DNA of 64,000 nt from CAWIHK01 sp963835935 (GTDB lineage: Bacteria > Bacteroidota > Ignavibacteria > UBA10030 > CAVZMI01), in contig CAWIHK010000005.1 in the NCBI GenBank assembly GCA_963835935.1, positions 620,001 to 684,000 on the forward strand. The letters are read 5' to 3'. A program made the position numbers and the translations under genes. The notes under the pieces are model-generated. The model ran no database searches and was not told where the DNA came from. It was given only the letters and a program-made list of their open reading frames with translations. This document shows, piece by piece, positions 9,901 to 16,805 of this stretch (its first letter is position 1; every line of letters begins with the position of its first letter).

Positions 9901-11449
9901 TGCGAGCTTATCGAATATCAAAGAGCAAATTGTTAAACACAGATTGAACAGAATTGTCGTAGCCTCATGTACTCCACGGACTCACGAACCGATTTTCCGC
10001 GAGACATTGCGTGAAGCCGGATTAAATCCTTATCTCTTTGAATTGGCAAACATTCGTGATCAATGTTCATGGGTGCATTCATCCGAACCGGAAAATGCAA
10101 CGGAAAAAGCAATCGAACTCGTGAAAATGTCCATCGCACGGGCGAATAGGTTGTTGCCGCTCGAGGGAGAAAAAATTCCAATTCATCAGAACGCAGTTAT
10201 CATCGGCGGTGGTGTAAGTGGAATGACGGCGGCATTATCACTTGCCGAACAAGGTTTCGATGTCGACTTGATCGAGAAAGATTCCCATCTTGGTGGAAAT
10301 CTGTCTTTCATCAACAGTACGCTTGAAAATGAAAGTCTGACAAAATTTAAGAAAGATTTGATCGAGAAATTCAGCACTCACAGAAACATAGATTATTATT
10401 TGAATACAAGCGTTGAGAGCGTTTCGGGTCACATCGGAGAATTCAAAATAAAAACCATCAAGAATAGCAAACCGAAAGAATTCACGTGTGGAGTAATAAT
10501 AATTGCTACAGGGGCCAAGCCTGTTGAAACGAAAGAGTATACTTACGGTACAGTCCGTAATGTACTGACGCAAATAGAACTCGAAAATATTCTGACAAAC
10601 AAAAAGAACGGGAAAAAAGGTCAGACGTATGTGATGATTCAATGTGTCGGCTCACGCAATTCGGAAAATTCTTATTGCAGCCGAATCTGCTGTTCGATGG
10701 CTGTCAAAAATGCATTGAGAATTAAAAGAGAAGATCCAACCGCGAGCATATATGTCTTGTATCGCGACATCAGAACGTACGGATTCAGAGAAAAATATTA
10801 TAAACAAGCACGTGAAGCAGGCGTGGTATTCATTCGATACGATGAAAATAATCCGCCGGTAGCATCGGATGTCAATGGCGCGCTAAGTTCGGTAAAACTC
10901 GATAGTCCCGATTTTCCGGAAACAATTATTATTGAAACCGACAAACTAATTCTCAGCACTGGTGTTAAAGCGAATGAAGACAATAAAGCAATTTCGAATA
11001 TGCTGAAGGTGCCATTAAATGCGCACGGATTTTATGTTGAAGCTCACATGAAATTGCGTCCGGTGGATTTTGCTACGGAAGGATTATTCCTGTGCGGGCT
11101 GGCTCATTCGCCGAAGATGATCGATGAGAATATTGCGCAGGCGAAAGCGGCAGCCGCAAGAGCCGCCACAATTCTTTCGAAGACTCATCTTGAAGTCGGA
11201 GCGGTGGTTTCGAATGTGGATCAGAGCAAATGTATTTCGTGCATGACCTGCGTCAAGGCTTGTCCGTACGGAGCGCCGTACTGCAATTACAATCAAAAGG
11301 CAGAAATTGAAAGAGCAAAATGTATGGGCTGCGGCATCTGTGTTTCGGAATGCCCGGCACATGCAATTCAGCTCAATCATTTCAAGACGGATCATTTTGA
11401 AGCTATGATCGATGAATTATTCACTGTGAGTGATCACTCACTGGCCTAA
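6986..11449 (+). CDS. hdrA: Giant HdrA flavoprotein with inserted NAD(P)H-oxidoreductase (GltD/NfnB-like) module
   Basis: At 1487 residues this is over twice a classical HdrA. In order: HdrA FAD fold (GGGIAG near 17-21), HdrA signature CAICNISPK (60-68) and a ferredoxin motif C112/115/118/122. An insertion at about 155-600 is built like GltD/NfnB/DPYD: CGRVCPAPCETAC, first Rossmann GAGPAG 263-268, second VIGGGNVAVD 392-401, and GIFAGGD near 530. HdrA then resumes with a cysteine cluster 629-645 and CVGSRDSKCGNEYC. A second HdrA-like FAD half begins near 930 (GGGVSG at about 1073) and ends with two ferredoxin motifs (about 1415-1470). HdrA-type FAD is the site of electron bifurcation in studied complexes, and the insert implies NAD(P)H as one partner. 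The cofactor and bifurcation assignments are inferences. Confidence 0.9.
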   Translation: MSTNKKKMTGAVLVEGGGIAGVQASLDLANSGYKVYLVNRSATIGGMMAHLDKTFPTGDCAICNISPKLVECARNLNINILTLSELEKIEGEPGNFTVTIKKSPRYINEKICNDCGDCTKACPVNLDDKFNRDLNTRKAIQKYYAQAVPNKPNIIKLGHAPCKMKCPANVNVQGYVQLIKKKEYVKAVNLIRERNPLAAICGRVCPAPCETACSRGKVDDPVAIRQLKRFASDQEIKLYKNGELKLPEQKRPLKDAKKVAIIGAGPAGLTAAGDLADNGFAVTIYESKETAGGMLYYGIPQYRLPKDILDYEVELIKRKGVEIVLNSTIGKDKSFSELKKENNAVFISAGAHVSRKLSIPGEDKKNVDYGVEFLRRAVKSGSALRVKENVIVIGGGNVAVDVARTALRLGAKKVELVSLEQRNEMPAYKEEVEATLEEGIVVWNGWGPKQIFGNGSVAGIELKQCVSVFDANGKFNPSYDENNTISIKTDEVIVAIGQMVDNDFLKHVGIETERGCFKTDPVTLQTSMPGIFAGGDNAAGPGSVIQAVAAGKRAAESITRYLNGIDMLTDRFEQSLKPIPEELRSLPKNIVKNKRAVAAELSVVYRINNFSEIESSFSVEDAVAEAERCLNCAKCSECMECVAACEKKAVDHSMKEEKLVLEVGAVVLTTGFDEFNAEGKGEYGFNRYPNVLTSVQFERMLSAAGPFAGHVLRIDNGKVAKRIAWIQCVGSRDSKCGNEYCSSICCMATTKQSMIASEHVDELQGTIFNMDIRAHGKDFDQYYERARAMENLTFVKSIPSRIIQLPGSNDLRLIYTNPAKGLMQQDFDLVVLAVGIDPKISVTESIRSLGIEINEYGFCKTDRLAPLLTSKPGVFVGGAFQEPKDIPETVMQASAAAAMAMELLAPVKNTLMISKEYPYEHDVTDEKVRIGVFVCHCGINIAATVDVERVTGSIKNQPGVTFASHTMYTCSDASLSNIKEQIVKHRLNRIVVASCTPRTHEPIFRETLREAGLNPYLFELANIRDQCSWVHSSEPENATEKAIELVKMSIARANRLLPLEGEKIPIHQNAVIIGGGVSGMTAALSLAEQGFDVDLIEKDSHLGGNLSFINSTLENESLTKFKKDLIEKFSTHRNIDYYLNTSVESVSGHIGEFKIKTIKNSKPKEFTCGVIIIATGAKPVETKEYTYGTVRNVLTQIELENILTNKKNGKKGQTYVMIQCVGSRNSENSYCSRICCSMAVKNALRIKREDPTASIYVLYRDIRTYGFREKYYKQAREAGVVFIRYDENNPPVASDVNGALSSVKLDSPDFPETIIIETDKLILSTGVKANEDNKAISNMLKVPLNAHGFYVEAHMKLRPVDFATEGLFLCGLAHSPKMIDENIAQAKAAAARAATILSKTHLEVGAVVSNVDQSKCISCMTCVKACPYGAPYCNYNQKAEIERAKCMGCGICVSECPAHAIQLNHFKTDHFEAMIDELFTVSDHSLA

Positions 11450-11457
11450 TAATTTTC

Positions 11458-11506
11458 GCCACGAATTTCACTAATTATCTTATTTAAGATTCGTGTAATT
11501 CGTGGC
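11458..11506. repeat. Inverted repeat (ACGAATT...AATTCGT type) between hdrA and mvhD
   Basis: Arms 11458-11471 and 11493-11506 match at 13 of 14 positions around a 21-base spacer (GCCACGAATTTCAC against GTGTAATTCGTGGC). It lies in the 86-base gap between hdrA and mvhD. No U-run follows, so it is unlikely to stop transcription fully. It may stabilise or process the long upstream mRNA, or be a copy of an interspersed palindromic repeat. Confidence 0.6.
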
Positions 11507-11535
11507 TCATATTTCATAATGCTTAATAATTAACA

Positions 11536-11970
11536 ATGAACGATAAAAAATTTGAACCAAAGATAGTCGCTTTTTGCTGTCACTACTGCGCATATGCATC
11601 GGCAGATTTAGCAGGCTCGATGAGATTGCAGTATCCATCCAGCATACGGATTATCCGAACGCCATGCACCGGAAGACTTGAACCGGAGTTTTATTTGCGA
11701 GCGTTTGAAAAAGGCGCCGATGGAGTTTTGGTGGCTGGATGTCTTGAAGGCGGATGTCACTACATCGATGGAAACCTGTTTGCGAAAAAACGGGTGAATT
11801 CTGTCAAGGACATTCTCGAAGAAAGCGGCATTGAAAAAGACCGCCTCCGTATGGTAAACGTCTCTGCAGCAATGGCACCGAATTTAGTTGCAGTGATTAA
11901 AGAGATGGTGAACACGATCAAAGAATTGGGTCCGAATCCGATAAAAATAAAAAATGTGAATCAGAATTAA
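11536..11970 (+). CDS. mvhD: MvhD/FlpD-family [2Fe-2S] electron-transfer subunit
   Basis: This 144-residue protein matches the F420-nonreducing hydrogenase delta subunit family: CCHYCAYASADLAG at 14-27, then C44 (TPCTGR), C69 and C74 (AGCLEGGCHY). The family binds a [2Fe-2S] cluster and docks electron-input modules (hydrogenase, formate dehydrogenase, FlxABCD) onto HdrA. No hydrogenase or formate dehydrogenase gene is visible in the window, so the input may come from the NAD(P)H module inside HdrA or from genes elsewhere. It lies 86 bases after hdrA, on the same strand and probably in the same operon. Confidence 0.9.
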   Translation: MNDKKFEPKIVAFCCHYCAYASADLAGSMRLQYPSSIRIIRTPCTGRLEPEFYLRAFEKGADGVLVAGCLEGGCHYIDGNLFAKKRVNSVKDILEESGIEKDRLRMVNVSAAMAPNLVAVIKEMVNTIKELGPNPIKIKNVNQN

Positions 11971-11997
11971 TTCGGAGTCAAAGAAAAAATTAAATGG

Positions 11998-12066
11998 TTA
12001 CACTGAGTGAACGCTGATCAAATCAACGTGAATCGAAGTGTAAAAATAATATAAAGTCCCGTAGGG
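11998..12066. repeat. Intergenic palindrome followed by a CCCGTAGGG element
   Basis: TTACACT (11998-12004) pairs with AGTGTAA (12037-12043), with a weaker inner match, forming a hairpin between mvhD and metV. At about 12058-12066 the sequence CCCGTAGGG follows; the same word recurs at 37534-37542 and 37781-37789 beside the carbamoyltransferase cassette. The arrangement looks like a decayed interspersed palindromic repeat rather than a gene. Confidence 0.45.
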
Positions 12067-12093
12067 ATGAAATCTTGGTAGAGGGTTTATACA

Positions 12094-12762
12094 ATGATTG
12101 TTGCTCAGAGAAAAAAGATTCCGGAAATATTCGACGTCATCAAGGAACATAAAAGTGTTCTCGTTCTTGGATGCGGCACATGCGTGACGGTGTGTCTCGC
12201 AGGCGGAGAACGCGAAGTTTCTATTATCTCGTCGGCATTGAGGATTGCCTCCCGAAAAGCAGGCAAACAAATTGAAATCAATGAGTACACAATCGAACGC
12301 CAATGCGACAATGTTTTTATAGAAACAGCAGCCGACGAAATCAGGAAAAACGACGCAGTGATCTCGCTTGGCTGCGGTGCAGGCGTTCAGGCGATTGCAG
12401 AACGTTATCCGAGTACACCGGTCTATGCCGGACTCGACACGGCATTCCTCGGAATTCTTGAATCGCGAGGTGTCTGGACAGAAAAATGCATGCAATGTGG
12501 GGAATGCGTTTTATCAGATTTCGGTGGAATTTGTCCGGTGACTCGTTGCGCAAAACATTTACTGAACGGTCCATGCGGAGGCTCACGCGAAGACAGATGT
12601 GAAATCCGAGCCGACCAGCCATGTGCTTGGCAATTAATTTATAAAAGATTGAAGTCTATTGGTCAGCTTGAAAAGATTACCAAAGAACATCCGCCAAAGA
12701 ATTGGAGTAAGAGCATCGACGGCGGAAGCAGGACGATAATAAGAGAAGATCATCGAATATAA
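12094..12762 (+). CDS. metV: MetV-like methylenetetrahydrofolate reductase C-terminal domain protein
   Basis: The 222-residue protein carries LGCGTCVTVCLAGGEREV near the N-terminus and the diagnostic cysteine-rich block CMQCGECVLSDFGGICPVTRC with AKHLLNGPCGG near residues 131-160. This is the zinc/Fe-S family called MetV, which in acetogens partners MetF (the flavin methylene-THF reductase) and connects it to HdrABC-MvhD. No metF follows; the next gene is trpB on the other strand. Either MetF is encoded elsewhere or MetV acts here as an adaptor for another flavoprotein such as the glutamate synthase module. A GAGGG site lies about 9 bases before ATG 12094. It is the last gene of the operon. 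Confidence 0.85.
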   Translation: MIVAQRKKIPEIFDVIKEHKSVLVLGCGTCVTVCLAGGEREVSIISSALRIASRKAGKQIEINEYTIERQCDNVFIETAADEIRKNDAVISLGCGAGVQAIAERYPSTPVYAGLDTAFLGILESRGVWTEKCMQCGECVLSDFGGICPVTRCAKHLLNGPCGGSREDRCEIRADQPCAWQLIYKRLKSIGQLEKITKEHPPKNWSKSIDGGSRTIIREDHRI

Positions 12763-12800
12763 TTGCAAAAGGATTTTTCTAAAGAAAAGTACATAAAACA

Positions 12801-12838
12801 AAAAAGCCGAATCTCTTGGTTCGGCTTTTTTGTTTTTT
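12801..12838. terminator. Bidirectional intrinsic terminator between metV and trpB
   Basis: An 11-bp perfect stem (12801-12811 with 12820-12830, AAAAAGCCGAA / TTCGGCTTTTT) encloses an 8-base loop. T-rich DNA follows on the + strand and A-rich DNA precedes it. It sits between convergent metV and trpB and can end both transcripts. Confidence 0.9.
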
Positions 12839-12846
12839 TAAATCAA

Positions 12847-14214
12847 TTACTTTGCTGTCAACGGATATGTCTTAATCTCAGCGAGTGCTTTCTGTATAGT
12901 TTCTCGATCGAGTTCGTGATCTACAAGCTTTCCGGCGAGGTATGCATCGTATGCCGACATATCGAAATGTCCGTGTCCGCTCAAGTTGAAGAGAATAATT
13001 TTCTTCTTTCCTTCCGCTTTCGCTTTTTTTGCTTCATTGATTGCGACGAGGATAGCATGTGAAGATTCGGGTGCAGGCACGATGCCTTCACTTCGTGCAA
13101 AGATTATCGCTGCTTCAAATACTTTATTCTGCATGTGTGCCTCGGCTTCGAGGAATCCATCTTTATAAAGACGACTGATGATCGGAGCCATACCGTGGTA
13201 ACGAAGTCCTCCAGCGTGAATTGGTTCCGGAATGAAATTGTGGCCGAGCGTGTACATGGCCACCATCGGCGCCATTTTTGCTACATCGCCGTAATCATAT
13301 CGGAATTCACCACGAGTCATCGACGGACACGAAGCCGGTTCAACTGCAATACAACGTACTTTCTTCCCATCGATTCGATCTTTCACAAATGGAAGTGCAA
13401 GACCGCCAAAGTTTGATCCACCCCCGACACAACCGATTACAACATCTGGATAAAGATCCACTTTTTCCAACTGCTTCTTCGCTTCTAATCCAATGACTGT
13501 TTGATGGAGCAGTACATGATTAAGAACGCTTCCAAGTGAATAGTGTGTGTCGTCTCGTTGAAGCGCATCCTCGACAGCTTCGCTGATGGCAATGCCGAGA
13601 CTTCCGGGTGAATTCGGATCCTGTGCGAGCACGGCTCGACCGGCGGCAGTGTCCTGACTCGGGCTTGGCACAACTTTGGCGCCCCACGTTTGTATCATCG
13701 ATCGACGATACGGCTTCTGATCATAACTCACACGCACCATATAGACTTTTAATTCCAGTCCGAACCTGTTGCATGCAAAACTTAGCGCACTACCCCATTG
13801 ACCGGCTCCTGTCTCTGTCGTTAATCGCTTGATTCCTTCCTTCTTGTTGTAGTAAGCCTGGGGAATTGCTGTATTTGGTTTGTGACTACCTGCCGGACTG
13901 ACGCCTTCGTATTTATAATATATTTCTGCCGGAGTATCGAGAACGCGTTCAAGATCCAATGCTCGGATAAGCGGAGTCGGGCGATAGATACGATATGCGT
14001 ATTGGATTTCTTCAGGGATTTCTATATAACGTTCGGAACTCATTTCCTGTTTAAGAAGTTCCATCGGGAATAATGGAGCCAGATCTTGCGGACCCATCGG
14101 TTGACCGGTAGCCGGATGCAGCGGTGGATCTAGTGGATGCGGCAAATCGGCCAGTATGTTGTAATAGTGGGTCGGCATCTCATTTTCGTCAAGAAGAATT
14201 TTGCGTTTTTGCAT
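12847..14214 (-). CDS. trpB: Tryptophan synthase beta chain, TrpB2-type
   Basis: This 455-residue PLP enzyme joins indole (or indole-glycerol-derived indole) and serine to make tryptophan. The Schiff-base lysine lies in GSHKPNTA, the substrate carboxylate loop in TETGAGQWGS, and the PLP phosphate loop in CVGGGSNFGG. Length and the N-terminal extension (LPHPLDPPLHPATGQPM) are typical of TrpB2. ATG 14214 is chosen because GGAGG lies 9 bases upstream; the longer GTG frame at 14268 has no such site. No trpA or other trp gene is adjacent. Expression is very probably controlled by the Trp-codon attenuator at 14286-14432, which supports a true biosynthetic role. Confidence 0.93.
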   Translation of the reverse strand: MQKRKILLDENEMPTHYYNILADLPHPLDPPLHPATGQPMGPQDLAPLFPMELLKQEMSSERYIEIPEEIQYAYRIYRPTPLIRALDLERVLDTPAEIYYKYEGVSPAGSHKPNTAIPQAYYNKKEGIKRLTTETGAGQWGSALSFACNRFGLELKVYMVRVSYDQKPYRRSMIQTWGAKVVPSPSQDTAAGRAVLAQDPNSPGSLGIAISEAVEDALQRDDTHYSLGSVLNHVLLHQTVIGLEAKKQLEKVDLYPDVVIGCVGGGSNFGGLALPFVKDRIDGKKVRCIAVEPASCPSMTRGEFRYDYGDVAKMAPMVAMYTLGHNFIPEPIHAGGLRYHGMAPIISRLYKDGFLEAEAHMQNKVFEAAIIFARSEGIVPAPESSHAILVAINEAKKAKAEGKKKIILFNLSGHGHFDMSAYDAYLAGKLVDHELDRETIQKALAEIKTYPLTAK

Positions 14215-14285
14215 GATGCATAACCTCCGGATTAAGTGATGTGAATGTTTGTCATGGGTTAAAACCACCTATCGTGATTCTTCCC

Positions 14286-14383
14286 AAAAACAAAAATGGG
14301 AACTCTGACATCGCGTTCCCACTTTATTAATTTAATTTTTATAATTACCGTTCAATGTAGGGACGTCTGGTAAAACCAACGCC
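14286..14383 (-). promoter_or_regulatory. trp-type transcription attenuator upstream of trpB
   Basis: On the minus strand three mutually exclusive pairings are visible. Hairpin 1:2 pairs 14383-14375 (GGCGTTGGT, inside the Trp codons) with 14371-14361 through 9 base pairs and two single-base bulges. The antiterminator 2:3 pairs CGTCCC (14365-14360) with GGGAACG (14320-14314, one bulged A). The terminator 3:4 pairs TGGGAAC (14321-14315) with GTTCCCA (14303-14297), followed by a T-rich run to about 14286. Ribosome stalling at Trp codons would cover strand 1, free strand 2 and block the terminator. Pairings were worked out by hand. Confidence 0.85.
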
Positions 14384-14432
14384 ACCACATTTGTAGATTC
14401 TTTCTCATACCAATTTTCAACATCATTTTCAT
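14352..14432 (-). CDS. trp leader peptide (TrpL-like)
   Basis: A 26-codon reading frame from ATG 14432 to TGA 14352 contains MWWRWFYQ: three Trp codons (14387-14385, 14384-14382, 14378-14376) interrupted by one Arg codon. In-frame ATGs at 14426, 14423 and 14408 are alternative starts; with the promoter at 14441-14469 the ATG at 14408 leaves the most room for ribosome binding, though no strong Shine-Dalgarno is visible. The Trp codons fall inside strand 1 of the attenuator and the stop codon lies beyond strand 2, as in classical amino-acid attenuators. Confidence 0.8.
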   Translation of the reverse strand: MKMMLKIGMRKNLQMWWRWFYQTSLH

Positions 14433-14440
14433 ACTTTTGA

Positions 14441-14469
14441 AATCTACAAAACCATCTACATTTTGTCAA
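14441..14469 (-). promoter_or_regulatory. Promoter for the trpB leader transcript
   Basis: TTGACA (14469-14464), a 17-base spacer and TAGATT (14446-14441) make a near-consensus housekeeping promoter reading toward trpB. The -35 box overlaps the last codons of the upstream methyltransferase gene. Transcription would start near 14434, just before the leader peptide. Confidence 0.7.
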
Positions 14470-15048
14470 GATGTAGTATTCGAAATAATTCTTTTATAAA
14501 ATGTAACGGGATAGTCAGGTTCATGGTTATGGCCTTCGATGAACGGCAGAATGATATATCCATAATCAAGCATTACTCGTGTAAAAGTTGGTTTATGAAT
14601 ATCAGAGATGCAGCGTTTTCCGTTTTTATTCTTCCAGAAGGGACAAATAAGAAGATGACAGTCTGGAGATGCAACTCTTTCAAGCTCCGTCAACAATTCC
14701 TGCAACGATGACATCGAGTGAATTTCCATCAATTTAAGGGCACGTGATAATATTGTAGGATTTTCGACGATCGAATCAACACACATCGCTCCTCGTGTCC
14801 ATACTAAATCATATTTCTTAGCAAGAAATTTGCTAATGCCCTGCCATTGATCAAGATAATAAGCGCCGGTAAATCTTTTCAAACGATTCCAATTGTAAAA
14901 AAATGGATCGTGTTCTATAAAATCAATAACTTGAGCACCTTGCTCATGGCATATATCGATTGCGTCTCCGTACGCCGGTCCAATATCCAAGAAGTTCTTA
15001 CCGTTAACGGAAATATTCAAATACGCTAAAGCCGATTTAAATTCAACC
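14466..15048 (-). CDS. SAM-dependent methyltransferase-like protein, main part downstream of a frame break
   Basis: This frame carries a class I methyltransferase motif I, FLDIGPAYGDAID, followed by a Rossmann-like order of segments (VIDFIEHDPF, YDLVWTRGAMCV, HLLICPFWK). The first ATG in this frame (15020) lies only nine codons before motif I, so the fold needs upstream sequence. That sequence is in the adjacent frame (15026-15208) and joins through the A9 tract at 15049-15057: with one more A the protein would read ...YEKLSEKK-KVEFKSALAYLNIS.... Substrate is unknown. It may be a one-base deletion, an assembly error or a slippage-expressed gene. Confidence 0.6.
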
Positions 15049-15208
15049 TTTTTTTTTCGGAAAGTTTTTCGTAGACAGTAAAATATTTTACTCTTGTATG
15101 ATCGAGGTACGTTTTAAAATTATCCTGGCTTTGTATAAAATCGAGGCGAGGTTTGTAATACAAACGTACTGCTCGTTCTTTTAATATACCGAGTATTTTC
15201 CTTATCAT
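15026..15208 (-). pseudogene. N-terminal part of the frame-broken methyltransferase
   Basis: From ATG 15208 the frame encodes a basic N-terminal segment (MIRKILGILKERAVRLYYKP) and a helical stretch ending TVYEKLSEKK before running out of frame at the A9 tract and stopping at 15026. The adjoining frame continues directly into the methyltransferase motif I. The start falls just after the stop of the upstream exported-protein gene (15225), consistent with an operon. An in-frame start at 15334 would overlap that gene and is not preferred. Confidence 0.5.
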
Positions 15209-15224
15209 CCGGATAATTCTATAT

Positions 15225-15839
15225 TCAGTTTTGAATAATTTTACATTCTTCTTTATTATCCACTGTTCTACAGTTTTTATAATGATAAAAGGTCTGTGTT
15301 GTTTTATTGTAACAGAAATACTTTGTCCACCCAATGTTTTCTGATTTAGTTTTCTTTTGAGCTAAGAACACCATTAAAGAATCACTATTTTCTTTCAGTG
15401 TTAACTCTTCTCCTGCAGTTACCACAACAACTCCTTTTTTATCAATGCGGGTCAATTTATTAATCTTGGGATCATAAGAAAATAAATTGAGATAAACTAA
15501 AGTTTTTGTAAAAGTATAAATTATTGAATCATTTTTTTCTTTTATATTACACATCAATGTTATATCGGCTTCTTCAACCTTACCGTATTTTTTTATGGTT
15601 TGCTGAATGGGTTCGGACAAGGCAGCACGCAAATCGCTGCTGGATGCTTTAATCATCTTGGCGTCTGCGTTGTCTATTTTATTTTCTTGGGTCAAAAGCG
15701 ATAAAAATGGTTTGTACCAACTTTGGTCTTTGAAATGTTCTTTAGGAAAACAACATTTTTGCTCTTCTCCTGGATTAGTAAATGAACATAATAAAAAACA
15801 TATTATCGAAACGATGACAATCAATAAATGTTTCTTCAT
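15225..15839 (-). CDS. Exported protein of unknown function
   Basis: The 204-residue product begins with a basic, hydrophobic signal peptide (MKKHLLIVIVSIICFLLCS); the Cys could be a weak lipidation site, but the preceding residues do not form a good lipobox. The mature part is hydrophilic with scattered cysteines and no recognised domain. ATG 15839 is preceded by AAGGAG at 8 bases, so the start is well supported. It probably resides in the periplasm or outer membrane. It lies between the DUF5683-like gene and the methyltransferase on the same strand. Confidence 0.7.
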   Translation of the reverse strand: MKKHLLIVIVSIICFLLCSFTNPGEEQKCCFPKEHFKDQSWYKPFLSLLTQENKIDNADAKMIKASSSDLRAALSEPIQQTIKKYGKVEEADITLMCNIKEKNDSIIYTFTKTLVYLNLFSYDPKINKLTRIDKKGVVVVTAGEELTLKENSDSLMVFLAQKKTKSENIGWTKYFCYNKTTQTFYHYKNCRTVDNKEECKIIQN

Positions 15840-15913
15840 ATTTTTTTCTCCTTTCACCTAAGGTTGTAATTACGCCATAAATTATTAGTGTGTCTTAATT
15901 TAATGTAATATAA

Positions 15914-16786
15914 TTAGAATGAATAAGAAATATGAAGCGTCGGGAGCACGGTGTACGATCCATTTGTCGGAAGCACCTGCATCGATGCCTCACTGTGTAA
16001 TTTATTGAACGAACGGGCGCATAAAGCGGCATCGACCGCGCTAAGTACGTGATTGACGACGACTAATTCAAGCATGGTGCTGGCAACATCATAATAATCA
16101 TTTGCTTTACCACGCATTGCGGCATAATCGAGAAATTGTTGACAGACTGGTTCGAAGAATGGACTCATGGGATCGCCAGAGTAATACCAACCTTTGTCAA
16201 ATTGAGGATACTTCCCTATTAATTCATAGTATTGCTGGGTTCCATAAGTAGGAAGAACATGTGAAAAACCTCTGCCAATTTCATCTTCAACTTTGTTCAA
16301 GTTAGCCCAAATTACGTTGCCGTTTTTATCGAACATACTTGATGGAGAGATCGAAGTATCACTAGGATTGAGTTTTTGGAAATTATTTTTTATCCAGGTC
16401 GCATATCGTACTACACTCCAGCCATGATCGGCATTGGCATAGCTTTCAAAGTATGTGGTCTGGTTATTTCCCTTGTTGTTGTACTTGATATTTACAATCC
16501 ACAGTGTTGCTTCAACTGCAACAAAGATTCCGGTTCTCCAATAACTTTCTGTATAGAATTCACCTGCGCCAGGCACCACGGCGGATAATGCAGTTGCAAG
16601 CAGCACAGATTTTTTCCCAACTGGTGTATTATTATCCTGCATCAATGCAAGAAATGATTTTTCAGAACTTGTAAGAAAATCTGTTTTAAGGTCGCCCGTT
16701 AACAAAAAAGTGGGTTGCTTTGTTTGTGATGTGCAAATTGAAATCATTCCAAGGAATGCAATAGTAATAATCATCAGTTGTTTCAT
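15914..16786 (-). CDS. DUF5683-like exported membrane protein
   Basis: The 290-residue protein has a signal peptide (MKQLMIITIAFLGMISICTSQ) and a glycine/hydrophobic segment, KSVLLATALSAVVPGAGEFY, followed by SYWRTGIFVAVEATLWI. That combination is typical of DUF5683-like proteins in FCB bacteria. The C-terminus ends in alternating residues terminating with Phe (HISYSF), compatible with an outer-membrane location. No enzymatic motif is visible. It sits 19 bases after the upstream peptidase fusion gene and is probably co-transcribed; a role in envelope biogenesis is only an inference. Confidence 0.72.
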   Translation of the reverse strand: MKQLMIITIAFLGMISICTSQTKQPTFLLTGDLKTDFLTSSEKSFLALMQDNNTPVGKKSVLLATALSAVVPGAGEFYTESYWRTGIFVAVEATLWIVNIKYNNKGNNQTTYFESYANADHGWSVVRYATWIKNNFQKLNPSDTSISPSSMFDKNGNVIWANLNKVEDEIGRGFSHVLPTYGTQQYYELIGKYPQFDKGWYYSGDPMSPFFEPVCQQFLDYAAMRGKANDYYDVASTMLELVVVNHVLSAVDAALCARSFNKLHSEASMQVLPTNGSYTVLPTLHISYSF

Positions 16787-16805
16787 AGAGAATTACTCCC
16801 ATATA

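Noticed and set aside
14311..14322. GTGGGAACGCG in the trpB leader resembles the T-box motif GTGGNACCGCG.
   Set aside because: One position differs, no T-box stem I or specifier loop was seen, and the Trp-codon leader peptide with competing hairpins explains the region fully.
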